A stretch of DNA of 64,000 bases, from NCBI GenBank assembly GCA_945867155.1, contig CAMBHL010000001.1, forward strand, positions 248,001 through 312,000, given 5' to 3'. The DNA comes from an uncultured Eubacteriaceae bacterium (GTDB taxonomy: Bacteria; Bacillota; Clostridia; Eubacteriales; Eubacteriaceae). A model generated the notes under the pieces. It saw only the letters and a list, made by a program, of their open reading frames with translations. It was not told where the DNA came from and ran no database searches. Positions within the stretch are counted from its first letter, which is position 1. Every line of letters starts with the position of its first letter. Below are positions 26,390 through 34,728 of this stretch, in pieces. A program made the position numbers and the translations under genes.

Positions 26390-27456
26390 TATTTTTTACC
26401 TCCGTACAAATAAAACGCCGAGCAAGCGCCTTCACTCGAAACCATGCACGCCCCTGTAGGATGAACCGGTGTGCAGACGGTGCCGAACAGCGGACAGTCT
26501 TCCGGCCTGCAGCGGCCCTGAAGCACATCGCCGCAATGGCAGCCTGGGTTGTCCTTGCCCACCCCTTCCGGGAGGGCGTAACGCACCGCCGCATCAAATT
26601 GAGCGTAAGCCTTTTTCAAGTGCATGCCGGAGCCTGGCAGCATGCCGATGCCCCGCCACCACGCGTCACAGGGTTCCATGTACTGGCTGACAAGCTTTTG
26701 AGCTTCCGGGCTGCCGTCTTCGGTGACGACCCGGGGATAAGCATTGATGTAAAAAGGCTCGCCTTCTCCGTATTTTTTCACCGCGAGGGCCAGCGCAGTG
26801 ATCAGCTCTCCCGCTGTAAAGCCGGCCACAACACCGCTGACACCTTCTGCTTGCATTTTTTTAATGTCGGAAAGACCAGTAATCGCGTGGACATGGCCGG
26901 GATACAAAAAGAGATCTGTGCTGTCTTTCATGGCTTCATAAGCCGCCGGCATGGTCTTGTTCGCCGTTAGCAGCATGAAATTATCCAGACCGTCCCGAAT
27001 GGCATGATCCACGGCGAGGCAGGATGACGGGGTCGTCGTCTCAAAACCCACTGACAGAAAAGCGAAGGGCTGATCCGGATGTTCTGCCGCAAGTTTTTCG
27101 GCATCACCCGGCGCGTAGACGACCCGGACATCGCCGCCGCGCCCCCGGGCCTCACTGAGACTCATTTCCGTTCCCGGCACCCGCATGAGATCGCCAAAGG
27201 TGCACACGGTCACCCCATGGTCGAGAGCTAAGGCAACAGCCCGGTCGATATAACCGGCCGGCGTAACGCAGACCGGACACCCCGGACCGGAAATCAAGGT
27301 GATTTCCGGCGAAAGGATCTGACGGACCCCCTGCTTGAAAATCTCGTGGGTGTGGGTGCCGCAGACTTCCATGATCCGTACTTCAGGACCGTCGTAGTTT
27401 TTCAGATAGCCGATGGCCCGGCGCAGCGCTTCTGATATTTGGTGATTTTGTTTCAT
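26389..27456 (-). CDS. hypD: Hydrogenase maturation protein HypD
   Basis: A 355-residue iron-sulfur protein. It has the conserved EVCGTHTHEIFKQGV, the GPGCPVCVTP motif, FLSVGFETTTPS, and a C-terminal cysteine set (GCHCGDVLQG, RCRPEDCPLFGTVC) that holds the [4Fe-4S] cluster. With HypC it is the scaffold on which the Fe(CN)2CO unit is assembled. It overlaps hypC (ATGA-type junction) and hypE. All key cysteines are present. Confidence 0.97.
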   Translation of the reverse strand: MKQNHQISEALRRAIGYLKNYDGPEVRIMEVCGTHTHEIFKQGVRQILSPEITLISGPGCPVCVTPAGYIDRAVALALDHGVTVCTFGDLMRVPGTEMSLSEARGRGGDVRVVYAPGDAEKLAAEHPDQPFAFLSVGFETTTPSSCLAVDHAIRDGLDNFMLLTANKTMPAAYEAMKDSTDLFLYPGHVHAITGLSDIKKMQAEGVSGVVAGFTAGELITALALAVKKYGEGEPFYINAYPRVVTEDGSPEAQKLVSQYMEPCDAWWRGIGMLPGSGMHLKKAYAQFDAAVRYALPEGVGKDNPGCHCGDVLQGRCRPEDCPLFGTVCTPVHPTGACMVSSEGACSAFYLYGGKK

Positions 27457-27665
27457 AGCAGATGATCCAGCAGGTTTTCAGTTTCATGATGGTCATCGTC
27501 GGTGATTTTGGCAATGGCCGTTCCCGCATGAACCATCACGTAGTCTCCCGGTTCCAGATGATCCAGCAGAGACGCGGCAACTTCCCGCTTAGCCCCTGAA
27601 GCATCTACCAGTACCGTTCCCTTATCTTTGATTTTCACGACTTTTGCCGATAATCCTACACACAT
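27453..27665 (-). CDS. hypC: Hydrogenase maturation chaperone HypC
   Basis: A 70-residue protein beginning MCVGLSAKVV, with the invariant Cys2 that binds the iron of the Fe(CN)2CO unit, and ending in a short acidic helix. HLEPGDYVMVHAGTAIAKI is the rest of the family signature. HypC normally carries the iron unit from HypD to a hydrogenase large subunit. No such subunit is in the window, so its client here is unknown. It lies 25 bases after hypF. Confidence 0.95.
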   Translation of the reverse strand: MCVGLSAKVVKIKDKGTVLVDASGAKREVAASLLDHLEPGDYVMVHAGTAIAKITDDDHHETENLLDHLL

Positions 27666-27690
27666 ATTGTTTTCCTTTCTCTTTTTTACT

Positions 27691-30021
27691 CTATTTTTGA
27701 TCGTTCAGGCGGGACATCGCCGCCACAGCCTGCCCCAGGGCGATGCCGCCGTCATTGGGCGGCGCGAAGCGGTGAAGCAGCACGTTAAATCCTTTTTTTT
27801 CGAGGGCTTCCGCGGTCATTCGGGTCAATGTTTTGTTCTGAAAGACACCGCCGCTTAAGGCCACAATATTGATACCCCGGCTTTCACGGAGCTTCTCACA
27901 GGCGGCAACCAGCATTTGAGACAGTCCCCTGTGAAAATCCGAGGCCAGCTTTCCCGAATCCGCGCCTGTCATTTTTTCAGCCATCAGGGTTTTAAAAAAC
28001 GACGTCGTCAGAAGCATAAGCTGTCCCGAATCTTCTGTTTTCACGTCTGTCTGAATATCTGGTGATATGCCAGGATGAGCGCGGTCGTATTTTTCTGCCG
28101 CTGTCTCAAGGGCCATCGCCGCTTCGCCCTCAAAGGTCGAACACCGGCAGATGCCAAGACCGGCCGCCACGGCGTCAAAAAGCCGTCCGGCGCTGGTGGA
28201 GCGCACCGCGTTGATTTTTCGGTCTGCCATCATGTGAATGGCTCTGGCCTCCTGCAGCGAGCACAGCCCAAGTTTTGTCACTGCCGCTTCGTATTGCTTT
28301 GCATCCTGGATGCGGTCGAGGAGAAGGGCCGCGGCGATGCGCCACCCTTCCCGGGAGGCGGTATTCCCGCCCAGCTGCAGGAAGGGCTCGATATGCCCGG
28401 CCCGCTCATAATCCTGCCAATCCGCAATTAAAATCTCGCCGCCCCAGATGCTGCCGTCAGGGCCGTATCCGGTGCCGTCAAAGGCGAGCCCAATCACTGG
28501 TTCCTGCACATCATTTTCTGCCATGCAGGAGACGATATGGGCGTAATGATGCTGAATTCGGATCACCGGAAGGCCCAGGGACTCGGCGTAATGGGTGGAC
28601 TGGTAGCCCGGGTGAAGGTCACAAGCCACAGCCTGAGGCCTGATCTTGAGCAAGGTTAGCATCCTTACAACCGCTTCTTTTAACGCCTTCGTGGTCCGCA
28701 CATCGGCCAGATCGCCCACATAGGCCGAGGGATAAAAAATCTGACCCTTGCCGACGCAGAAGGTGTTTTTCAGTTCCCCGCCGATGGCCAAAACCTGTCC
28801 TTTCATTTTTTTGGATACAGCATAAGGCAGCGGCGCGTACCCTCTGGAGCGCCGGATCATATAAGGCTGACGCCTGCCGTCCACGGTGATGAAATCCATC
28901 ACCGAATCGTCTGAACGGGTCACGATCGGTCGGTCGTTAGACAAAATCACATCGGCAAAGCGGGACAATTCCTGCCGCGCTTCTTCATCATTGTGGCAGA
29001 TGGCCGCACCGCGGACATTGCCGCTCGTCATGACCAGGCAGTCGGAAACATTGATGCCGTCGTCATAATCAAACAGCAGGCACTGCACCGGCGCATAGGG
29101 CAGCATCACGCCGACGGTCAGCTGCCCCGGTGAAATGGCCTCACATAAAGACGTGTGCTTCTTCTTTTCGAGAAGTACGATGGGTTTCTGATGCCCGGTG
29201 AGAATGCGAGCTTCCTCTCTCCCCAGCACGCATTCCCGTCTGACGGCCGCTTCATCGCGCATCATCACCGCCAGGGGTTTTTTCGGGCGCTGTTTGAGTT
29301 TTCTCAAGCGTGCGACGGCCTGTTCATTCTTGGCATCACAGCACAGATGGAAACCGCCGATCCCTTTGATGGCCGCGATGCCGCCTTCTGAAATGATTTT
29401 CCGGGTTAAACGCATCGCAGCATGCCCTTTTTCCGGCCGGTCCAGCAAATACAGTTCGGGGCCGCAGTTAGGGCAGCAGACGGGCTGAGCGTCGTACCGC
29501 CTTGAAGACGGGGTGACGTATTCCGCTGCACATTCCGGACACATGTCAAAGGCTTTCATACTGGTCCGCTCCCGGTCGTAAGGCATTTCATCCAGGATTG
29601 TAAACCGCGGACCACAGTCCGTGCAGTTGATAAAGGGATGAAGATAGCGGCGGTTGTGGGGATCGAAAAGTTCTTTTTTGCACTGATCGCAGATGGCGAT
29701 ATCCGGTGAGACAAAAATATCTCCGGCGACTTTTTCACTGCTCACGATCTCAAAGTCAGCGTAACGGGGTGCCTTCTCTATTGCTTTGATGTCGATTTTA
29801 AGAATGTCGGCCCGTTCCGGCGGTGAGACCTCGATTTGTTTTTCGAAAGCGCTCACCTGGGAAGCCGGCCCCTGGGCAATGATTTCGACCCAGGCCCCGC
29901 GGTTGCTGACCTTTCCCGTAAGGTTGAATCGTCTGGCGTACCGGCTGACCGTCGGCCTGAAGCCGACCCCCTGTACGATGCCGTAGATTCTGATCTGATG
30001 GGTACAAGTCTGATCATTCAT
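27691..30021 (-). CDS. hypF: Carbamoyltransferase HypF
   Basis: The 776 residues hold all four HypF domains. First is an N-terminal acylphosphatase (IRIYGIVQGVGFRPTVSR). Next come two zinc-finger repeats (CDQCKKEL...CTDCGPRF and CPECAAEY...CPNCGPEL). A YrdC-like nucleotide domain follows (KGIGGFHLCCDA). The last is a Kae1-like carbamoyl transferase domain (HHYAHIVSCMAEN, GLAFDGTGYG). It carbamoylates the HypE C-terminal cysteine from carbamoyl phosphate and ATP. I take ATG 30021 as the start because it overlaps the preceding nitrogenase-like gene by 8 bases and gives the normal N-terminus. Coupling of hypF directly to a nitrogenase-like subunit is unusual. Confidence 0.96.
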   Translation of the reverse strand: MNDQTCTHQIRIYGIVQGVGFRPTVSRYARRFNLTGKVSNRGAWVEIIAQGPASQVSAFEKQIEVSPPERADILKIDIKAIEKAPRYADFEIVSSEKVAGDIFVSPDIAICDQCKKELFDPHNRRYLHPFINCTDCGPRFTILDEMPYDRERTSMKAFDMCPECAAEYVTPSSRRYDAQPVCCPNCGPELYLLDRPEKGHAAMRLTRKIISEGGIAAIKGIGGFHLCCDAKNEQAVARLRKLKQRPKKPLAVMMRDEAAVRRECVLGREEARILTGHQKPIVLLEKKKHTSLCEAISPGQLTVGVMLPYAPVQCLLFDYDDGINVSDCLVMTSGNVRGAAICHNDEEARQELSRFADVILSNDRPIVTRSDDSVMDFITVDGRRQPYMIRRSRGYAPLPYAVSKKMKGQVLAIGGELKNTFCVGKGQIFYPSAYVGDLADVRTTKALKEAVVRMLTLLKIRPQAVACDLHPGYQSTHYAESLGLPVIRIQHHYAHIVSCMAENDVQEPVIGLAFDGTGYGPDGSIWGGEILIADWQDYERAGHIEPFLQLGGNTASREGWRIAAALLLDRIQDAKQYEAAVTKLGLCSLQEARAIHMMADRKINAVRSTSAGRLFDAVAAGLGICRCSTFEGEAAMALETAAEKYDRAHPGISPDIQTDVKTEDSGQLMLLTTSFFKTLMAEKMTGADSGKLASDFHRGLSQMLVAACEKLRESRGINIVALSGGVFQNKTLTRMTAEALEKKGFNVLLHRFAPPNDGGIALGQAVAAMSRLNDQK

Positions 30022-31054
30022 AGACGTCAATCTGCTTTCCTGAAATAGCAAAATAGGGCCAGTCTGACCATTCGCCTTCAAAATTTTTGGCCAGAGGCCT
30101 GAGCACGGCATCCGCCACAATCATATCGTAGTCCCCAGATGCCGCTGCCGCTTCAAATTCATCTTCTTCTTTAAACTGAAGATCACCAGGCTGTCTCAGG
30201 GCTTTGTCATTCATAAACCAGGTGCCGGCGGTGACCGACGCCGCGCCTCTGTCCAGCCAAACCTGTCTCGCCGATTTCAGCGCCACCTGCTGATGCACGG
30301 CTAAAATGCGCCTGCCGCGCACATCAGACAGCGACTCGGCAAAAGAGACCGCTGCCGGATCTTCAACCGTATAATCCACATCAAAATGCTGCTTCAGCCA
30401 TCGGGCCGCCTTCAGCCCGCTGGGCGAGACCACGATGTTGTGCTGCATTTTTCCGGCCTGGCAGAAAGCCTCCAAATCCGGCTGCCATCCAAAGGGACAC
30501 CAGGTGTCATGCGCCGCTAAAATCGGCTGCATCTTCTGCATATCGACGTCAAAGGGGGTCATCCCTAAAACGCCGACTTTTTCACAGGCAGCGCCTTCAG
30601 AATCCTCGACTTTGCAGTATTTTCGAAGCAATGCCAGATAGGTTTTTTCAACGCCTTTGTCGTAAAGCTGAAACCCGTTTGTCACGACGGCAAAGGCCGG
30701 GACCCCGCTTTTTTTCTCGATCAGCCGGGCCAGGGATTTCAAATCTGTCCCGATCACGGCCGGCACCGGGGTTCCGATCAGGGCAACGAATTGGGGACGT
30801 ATGGTCTGGGCCAATTCACAGGCTTTGTCGACGAGGAGCTGGTCCCGGCCCAAAATCGCGTCCATATCCCGAAGCCCGGCGCTGAATACAGCGGCCGCCT
30901 GATGCTGCCACCGGGGTTCATCAAAACCGCAGATGTTGCCAGTGCATCCCCCTGCGTCGACGACGATCACGGCGCCCCCCAAAGGGTAAAGCACCGAAAC
31001 GGCGCCGGACTGATCTGGTGCAAAAGGCGTCAGCACTTTTCTAAGCCCTTTCAT
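30014..31054 (-). CDS. Nitrogenase component 1-like protein (first system, short subunit)
   Basis: A 346-residue nitrogenase component-1 superfamily member. The start is set at ATG 31054 by a clear AGGAGA site 6 bases upstream; it overlaps the long-subunit gene by 14 bases. Candidate cluster ligands are C37 (DAGGCTGN) and C42 (NICGFDE). Shared blocks with the paralog at 21837-23009 are GLRDMDAILGRDQ, VPAVIGTDLKSLA and GMTPFDVD. It is one of the shortest subunits of the superfamily and lacks visible FeMo-cofactor ligands. It should pair with the 440-residue subunit. Function unknown. Confidence 0.82.
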   Translation of the reverse strand: MKGLRKVLTPFAPDQSGAVSVLYPLGGAVIVVDAGGCTGNICGFDEPRWQHQAAAVFSAGLRDMDAILGRDQLLVDKACELAQTIRPQFVALIGTPVPAVIGTDLKSLARLIEKKSGVPAFAVVTNGFQLYDKGVEKTYLALLRKYCKVEDSEGAACEKVGVLGMTPFDVDMQKMQPILAAHDTWCPFGWQPDLEAFCQAGKMQHNIVVSPSGLKAARWLKQHFDVDYTVEDPAAVSFAESLSDVRGRRILAVHQQVALKSARQVWLDRGAASVTAGTWFMNDKALRQPGDLQFKEEDEFEAAAASGDYDMIVADAVLRPLAKNFEGEWSDWPYFAISGKQIDVYE

Positions 31055-32363
31055 CTTCTTCTCCTTCTCTGCCAAATTCTGCGATGGCCGCTTCAACAGA
31101 CCGGGCCAATTTTTTAACCCCATCAAAGCCAAAGGGCTGCCTGGGGTTGCGCCAGATCACTTTGGCCGTCTGGGGCACGTCCCGATAATAATAAGCCGCA
31201 TCCGCGCCGACCGCCACCGTGGGCGCTGTTCCTTCCGGACGGCAGGCCATCATTTCCGGGGACGTATTGTCCATGATCTTAACGCCAGGATTTAGTTCCG
31301 CGATCTTGGTGAGCCATGGCCAGTATTCCGAAATCACGGTGCCGTAAATGGCCTTCACCTCAAATCCTTCCCGAAGCAGCGCAAGGGCAAGCTCAAAGGG
31401 ATTGGCATCTGCCACTTCGCCCACGGCAAACTGCCAGCCCGCCGCTGCACCTTTTAAATGCGACAGCGCTGCTTCAGCTTGTTCCCGGCGTTTTTCAAAA
31501 TCAAAATGAACACCGAGGGCACGGCCGAGAGCCTCGTACTGAGCGGCAATTTTATCGATCTGATACAACTGGTTCATCTGAATAAAGGGCATGTTCAGCC
31601 GCTTGCAGAGATCTTCCGCAGCCGGCAGCGCCTCGGGATTGAGCACCAGATTGAAATTGGCTTCCGCCATTTGATCAAAATCCTCAATGCTCCGGCAGTC
31701 TTTTAATGTCCGCACGTTTCGAACGCCAACGGCATTGAGCAATTCGAAAAGCTCACTGTCCCGGTCCACACCGTTGAAAAAGCCGAGCAGGTTGACACAG
31801 TCCACCTTTCTCTGGCGCTTTTTGAGCAAATCGTAAAGGGATTGTCTGACATGCACCATCGGTGGTTTGCGCCCTTCCCGGGTCAGGGCATACATGTAGC
31901 AGGGTCTTACCGGAACCCCCGCTGCCTTTTCGGCCTTCCGGCACACCCGATCCATGTCTGTTCCCAAAAGGGCGTCCACACAGGTGATGCAGATCATCAC
32001 CACCGACGGCTTTTGAGGCAGAAACGCGGTGATTTCCTCGACGGCGTCCGGAATTTTTGTTAAATGCCGGCCGGTGATTAAATCCGTTTCATCCATCGTC
32101 AAATAAAAGAAACGATGCCGGTATTCCGGAAGCTCAGAAAGTTCTGAAGTGTTACGGCCGCAGCATCCTGGAGAGACAATGAGCATCACGGAGCCGGGAA
32201 TGGCAAGACCAGCCCGCTTGACGCCGTAGCCTTCAGCGCCCGGCGAGTTGTACGCCAAAGTCGCCGGTGAAGAATAGATCAAATCTCTCGTTTCGGCAAT
32301 TTGAGACTGAAGGGCTTTTTCCCCCTTGGAAAGCAGTTCAGAAACGGTTTGTCCTGTTTTCAT
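31041..32363 (-). CDS. Nitrogenase component 1-like protein (first system, long subunit)
   Basis: A 440-residue homolog of NifD/NifE. Candidate Fe-S ligands are the adjacent pair C67-C68 (SPGCCGRN) and C125/C128 ([14 protein letters not shown]). The GTDMD block matches the second-system long subunit, but overall similarity between the two is low, so they are not a recent duplication. The start overlaps the NifH-like stop (ATGA). In known relatives (NifEN, BchNB, CfbD, MarDK) this type of subunit binds the reductase cluster and substrate. No specific substrate can be assigned. Confidence 0.82.
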   Translation of the reverse strand: MKTGQTVSELLSKGEKALQSQIAETRDLIYSSPATLAYNSPGAEGYGVKRAGLAIPGSVMLIVSPGCCGRNTSELSELPEYRHRFFYLTMDETDLITGRHLTKIPDAVEEITAFLPQKPSVVMICITCVDALLGTDMDRVCRKAEKAAGVPVRPCYMYALTREGRKPPMVHVRQSLYDLLKKRQRKVDCVNLLGFFNGVDRDSELFELLNAVGVRNVRTLKDCRSIEDFDQMAEANFNLVLNPEALPAAEDLCKRLNMPFIQMNQLYQIDKIAAQYEALGRALGVHFDFEKRREQAEAALSHLKGAAAGWQFAVGEVADANPFELALALLREGFEVKAIYGTVISEYWPWLTKIAELNPGVKIMDNTSPEMMACRPEGTAPTVAVGADAAYYYRDVPQTAKVIWRNPRQPFGFDGVKKLARSVEAAIAEFGREGEEDERA

Positions 32364-33109
32364 GTCAGTGCCTCCAGACGCTGTGAAAGGGCGATAAATT
32401 TTCGAGAAATATCCAAGTCGGGATCCCCCTCTACGACCGTTTGTCCCAAGTCTTCATAATGGTTGATGGCATCGCTTCTGGGAAAATCTGCGAGAATGGG
32501 CAGATGGCTTTTCTCTGCAAATTGTCTCACTTTTTCTTCTTCATCCGGAACATGGCGGCGGTTTAAAATGAGTCCGCCGACCGAAGCGTATCCCCGGTCT
32601 TCAAAATTGTGAACCGCCGTGTTGATATTGTTCGCCGCGTACAAGGCCATCTTCTCTCCCGACGTGACAATCAGCACTTTTTCGGCATAGCCTTCCCGAA
32701 TCGGCGCGGCAAATCCGCCGCAGACGACGTCTCCCAAAACATCGTACAAAATCACATCCGGTTTGACCGTCTCAACCAATTCCAAATCCTCCAATAGCTG
32801 AAACGTAGCAATAATGCCTCTTCCGGCGCAGCCCAGGCCCGGCGTCGGGCCGCCGGTTTCGATGCACAGAACACCGCCGTAACCCGTTTTGGAAAGCGCT
32901 TCTAAGCTTTCAGGTTCTTCACCTTCCCGAAGCCGGCTCATCACCGGCTCGACCGGATGATTGTGCAGAAGATTCACCGTCGAATCCGCCTTCGGGTCAC
33001 AGCCGATTTGAATCACTTTTTTCCCGCGGTACGCAAAAGCGGCTGCCAAATTACTGGTAATGGTTGATTTTCCAATACCGCCTTTTCCGTAAATGGCAAT
33101 TTTTAACAT
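32360..33109 (-). CDS. NifH-like Fe-protein ATPase (first system), first gene of the long operon
   Basis: A 249-residue NifH/BchL/CfbC-like ATPase with GKGGIGKST (8-16), GCDPKADST, and cluster cysteines C94 (GLGCAGRG) and C130 (GDVVCGGF). It is predicted to form a dimer bridging one [4Fe-4S] cluster and to reduce the component-1-like pair encoded next. It is the first gene after a strong promoter and a structured leader; AAAGGAG precedes the ATG. It is about 40 residues shorter than N2-fixing NifH. Confidence 0.9.
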   Translation of the reverse strand: MLKIAIYGKGGIGKSTITSNLAAAFAYRGKKVIQIGCDPKADSTVNLLHNHPVEPVMSRLREGEEPESLEALSKTGYGGVLCIETGGPTPGLGCAGRGIIATFQLLEDLELVETVKPDVILYDVLGDVVCGGFAAPIREGYAEKVLIVTSGEKMALYAANNINTAVHNFEDRGYASVGGLILNRRHVPDEEEKVRQFAEKSHLPILADFPRSDAINHYEDLGQTVVEGDPDLDISRKFIALSQRLEALT

Positions 33110-33139
33110 CTTCTCTTTTTTCTCCTTTGAAATAAAAAA

Positions 33140-33175
33140 GACTTTTATTTTAATTTCTCAACTAAAATAAAAGTC
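33140..33175 (-). terminator. Leader terminator (attenuator) before the nitrogenase-like operon
   Basis: A perfect 13-base-pair inverted repeat, GACTTTTATTTTA with TAAAATAAAAGTC around a 10-base loop, is followed on the minus strand by TTTTTT. It sits about 30 bases upstream of the first ATG and downstream of the promoter, so it would abort transcription before the first gene unless prevented. Confidence 0.7.
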
Positions 33176-33236
33176 AGTGCAAGTGCGAATTGTTCTGACT
33201 TTCCTGTCAAGAATGTGTTCCTTTTCAAGTCAGTCT
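33170..33236 (-). promoter_or_regulatory. Leader with mutually exclusive hairpins (riboswitch or attenuator candidate)
   Basis: Minus-strand CTGACTT occurs twice, at 33233-33227 and 33177-33171, and its complement AAGTCAG lies between them at 33201-33195. If AAGTCAG pairs with the second copy (8 base pairs with the neighbouring base), it takes the 5' arm of the terminator at 33140-33175 and acts as antiterminator. If it pairs with the first copy, the terminator can form. No known riboswitch class is recognised, and the ligand or factor is unknown. Confidence 0.6.
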
Positions 33237-33242
33237 GTGAAT

Positions 33243-33271
33243 ATTATAATATGTGCTGAAAATTTCGTCAA
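33243..33271 (-). promoter_or_regulatory. Promoter of the nitrogenase-like/hyp/hyd operon
   Basis: On the minus strand TTGACG (33271-33266) and TATAAT (33248-33243) are spaced by exactly 17 bases, the best sigma-70-type match in the window. The transcript would start near 33236, immediately before the first CTGACTT of the leader. The remainder of the 33110-33403 gap holds this leader and the start region of the divergent VTT gene. Confidence 0.8.
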
Positions 33272-33403
33272 TCACGCTCCTATTATTTTTCGAGAAGCTT
33301 GACAATAAATAAAGAATTGCGATAATATAATTGTTATTCATGTATCGTTAAATGAAACTTTACTTTTAATCCATCAAAACTTTATATTCTAGAGGATGCG
33401 TGT

Positions 33404-34147
33404 ATGAATCATTCGTTCAAATCTTTTATGCATAAATACTGGAAAAATCTTGTATTGCTCGCAGCCTTCACCATTTTTGTCTGGATGATTTATATCGCTT
33501 TCGGCAACGCCGCAAAATCATTTCCCCTGCTCGTCAAGCTGCTTCAAAAGGGAGATGAAAAGCAGATTGCCGCTTACCTGCAGCGCCAAGGAAGATGGCG
33601 CGGATACATCACGATTGTCCTTTTTTCAATCATTCAGGTCATCAGTATCGTTTTCCCCGGCATGGCCATTCAAGTGGCCGCAGGGTTAATTTACAGATGG
33701 TGGACGGCTTTTATCCTTTGCTACGTCGGATTTGTCGCGGGCAACTGCATGGTTTTTATTTTTGCCCGAAGAATCGGCAAACGCTTTTCGGAACGCTCTG
33801 CCCTTGGCCGCAAGATCTCAAATTATTTCCGGAAAAAAACGAGCAAGAGCTGGATCATGGGCAAAATCAACTCGGCCAATCCAGAATTTGTCTTTGGGAT
33901 GGCCTGCCTGATTCCCGGCATTCCCAACGGCATTATCCCCTATCTCGCCTCGTCGACACGGATCTCAGCCGTGGGCTTCGGCGCGGCGGTGGCGGCCTCG
34001 AGCTGGATTCAGATCATCTTGAACTGTCTGGCCGGTTCTTTCCTGATTCGCGGGAAATATCTTTTTGTGGTTCTCTCTTTTGCCGCACAGATCGCTTTGA
34101 TCTTATTTATGCTGTGGAAAAAAGACTGGTTCTTATCCAAAATGTAA
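33404..34147 (+). CDS. VTT-domain (TVP38/TMEM64, DedA-like) membrane protein
   Basis: A 247-residue integral membrane protein. A first membrane segment lies at residues 15-33, further segments follow, and the VTT core includes FPGMAIQVAAGLIYRWW, GFVAGNCMVFIFARRIG and ACLIPGIPNGIIPYLAS. Proteins of this superfamily are involved in lipid (including undecaprenyl phosphate or phospholipid) translocation. The exact lipid here is unknown. It is divergent from the long operon and alone between its promoter region and a terminator. Confidence 0.85.
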   Translation: MNHSFKSFMHKYWKNLVLLAAFTIFVWMIYIAFGNAAKSFPLLVKLLQKGDEKQIAAYLQRQGRWRGYITIVLFSIIQVISIVFPGMAIQVAAGLIYRWWTAFILCYVGFVAGNCMVFIFARRIGKRFSERSALGRKISNYFRKKTSKSWIMGKINSANPEFVFGMACLIPGIPNGIIPYLASSTRISAVGFGAAVAASSWIQIILNCLAGSFLIRGKYLFVVLSFAAQIALILFMLWKKDWFLSKM

Positions 34148-34156
34148 GCTCAAAAT

Positions 34157-34197
34157 CAAAAATACGCTTTTTAAAAAATTAAAAAGCGTATTTTTTT
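34157..34197. terminator. Bidirectional terminator after VTT gene
   Basis: A 15-base-pair stem (34160-34174 with 34179-34193) is flanked by A and T runs and separates the convergent VTT gene (+) and the 169-residue gene (-). Confidence 0.85.
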
Positions 34198-34203
34198 ACG
34201 GTC

Positions 34204-34713
34204 TTATTCTGCAATGGCCTTTAACGAAATTGCAAAGGTGTAATCCGTATAGTCGTGCTTGGCATCGTCGAAGCACGCGTCGTAGAACTGCTGCATCGCC
34301 CAAATTTCCGGGACCTTTTTAACTGCCCGGGATAAATCTTCCTTCTGGGAGGTTAAAAGCTTTTCGGAGTCGCCGCCCGCAAAATCCGCCAAAGCGTTGC
34401 TCGAAGTGATCCGCAGCACCGTTGCAAGGAAAACCTGAGCGCTGTTCCATTCCACCACATGATAGTCCGGCGCGTCGCCGATGTTTTCCAAAGTCTGCAT
34501 AATCCCTGTAATTTCATATTCAAGGTCCGGCGTTACACCGACCGTTAAGGTATAGCGGTTCTGCTTCAAGCCGTCTTTTTCACTGAGGGGCGATGCATCG
34601 ATGATTTTCGGTTCAATCTGACCTTCCGTCGCCATTTTCGCTTTTTCTTCGTCTGATTTTGCAATGATCTGCATATTTAAAATCGCCGTCGATTCTGAGC
34701 CTATTACTTTCAT
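34204..34713 (-). CDS. Hypothetical protein encoded after a P-type ATPase
   Basis: A 169-residue soluble protein with no signal peptide, membrane segment or family I recognise. It has an even alternation of beta- and helix-like stretches (NRYTLTVGVTPDLEYEITGIM; QVFLATVLRITSSNALADF) and an acidic C-terminal half. A GAAAGGAAG site precedes the ATG, only 15 bases after the ATPase stop, so the two are co-transcribed. It might be a cytoplasmic partner or regulator of the pump, but nothing in the sequence proves that. Confidence 0.65.
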   Translation of the reverse strand: MKVIGSESTAILNMQIIAKSDEEKAKMATEGQIEPKIIDASPLSEKDGLKQNRYTLTVGVTPDLEYEITGIMQTLENIGDAPDYHVVEWNSAQVFLATVLRITSSNALADFAGGDSEKLLTSQKEDLSRAVKKVPEIWAMQQFYDACFDDAKHDYTDYTFAISLKAIAE

Positions 34714-34728
34714 ATTCTTTCTTCCTTT

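Noticed and set aside
33006-33109. NifH-like gene as evidence of nitrogen fixation
   Set aside because: Both NifH-like proteins are short, the component-1-like subunits lack visible FeMo-cofactor ligands, and there are no nifB, nifE/N pair order or other nif genes. Nitrogen fixation is not supported.
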